DNA of 9,588 nucleotides, taken from Pseudomonadota bacterium (GTDB lineage Bacteria > Pseudomonadota > Alphaproteobacteria > Acetobacterales > Acetobacteraceae). The stretch lies in contig JAKAZN010000033.1 in the NCBI GenBank assembly GCA_021815835.1, positions 1-9,588 on the forward strand, in the 5' to 3' direction. Below the pieces are notes generated by a model. It worked only from the letters and a program-made list of their open reading frames with translations. It was not told the origin of the DNA and did not search any database. The translations under genes and the position numbers were made by a program. Shown here one piece after another: positions 9,390 through 9,588 of this stretch; the stretch's first letter is position 1; each line of letters begins with the position of its first letter.

Positions 9390-9588
9390 ATGGCGACCGA
9401 AATCCACGTGCCCTCCCTGGGCGAGAGCGTCACCACCGCAACCATCGCGCGATGGCTGAAATCGGCGGGGGATGCGGTGGCCGCGGATGAGCCGCTGGTG
9501 GAACTCGAGACCGACAAGGTGACGGTGGAAGTGAACGCCCCGGAGGCGGGGGTGCTGGCCGCGATCAGCGCGGCGCAGGGGGCGGAGG
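9390..9588 (+). CDS. sucB: 2-oxoglutarate dehydrogenase E2 (dihydrolipoyl succinyltransferase), 5' part
   Basis: The first 66 codons are present and the window edge cuts the rest. The protein begins [14 protein letters not shown], a classic start of an E2 lipoyl domain, and continues to [11 protein letters not shown], where Lys43 is the residue that carries lipoate. SucB forms the core of the 2-oxoglutarate dehydrogenase complex and passes the succinyl group to CoA. GGAG lies ten bases before the ATG. Position right after sucA, plus the GESV and ETDK motifs, favours the 2-oxoglutarate E2 over a pyruvate or branched-chain E2; the catalytic domain that would prove it is outside the window. Confidence 0.95.
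   Translation, partial: MATEIHVPSLGESVTTATIARWLKSAGDAVAADEPLVELETDKVTVEVNAPEAGVLAAISAAQGAE

Noticed and set aside
6492..9407. A 971-codon open frame on the minus strand opposite sucA
   Set aside because: Composition is the mirror of sucA codon bias (Arg, His, Gln, Gly rich) with no recognisable domain; sucA itself is beyond doubt.

Overview
The window looks like chromosomal DNA from a GC-rich alphaproteobacterium, most likely Rhodospirillales or Acetobacteraceae-like. I judge this from the very GC-rich codon use, the order mdh-sucC-sucD-...-sucA-sucB, the LDH-type malate dehydrogenase, and Uma2 and DUF29 family genes, which are abundant in that group. The taxonomic call is inference; no rRNA or other decisive marker is present. 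Having sucCD argues against Acetobacter-type species that replace this enzyme with a CoA-transferase.

Left edge (1-487): a decayed IS4-family transposase on the minus strand. It is cut off at its N-terminus and has lost an internal block that includes part of the catalytic region. About 210 bases follow (279-487) in which I recognise nothing. Next come two minus-strand genes, an LLM-class (luciferase-like) flavin/F420-type oxidoreductase (1195-2022) and an Asp/Glu/hydantoin-racemase-family protein (488-1135). They are separated by a GC-rich 25-bp tandem repeat that includes the 3' end of the oxidoreductase gene.

Centre and right (2192-9588): a plus-strand TCA-cycle cluster, divergent from the oxidoreductase gene. 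It encodes malate dehydrogenase (mdh), both subunits of succinyl-CoA synthetase (sucC and sucD, which abut as TAGATG), the E1 subunit of 2-oxoglutarate dehydrogenase (sucA), and the first 66 codons of its E2 subunit (sucB), cut by the window edge. Together these convert 2-oxoglutarate to succinyl-CoA and succinate, and malate to oxaloacetate. An E3 (lpd) gene may follow outside the window.

Between sucD and sucA, 1.28 kb interrupts the core cluster. It holds a broken Uma2-family nuclease gene (5299-5710), a GC-rich gap, and an intact DUF29 gene (5924-6391). Just before sucA lie three 14-bp tandem repeats and a run of eight C between its Shine-Dalgarno sequence and its ATG.

I see no tRNA, rRNA or CRISPR array, and no convincing new multi-gene system. 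The most interesting points are the accessory insertion inside the TCA operon and the small repeat structures beside gene ends and starts.
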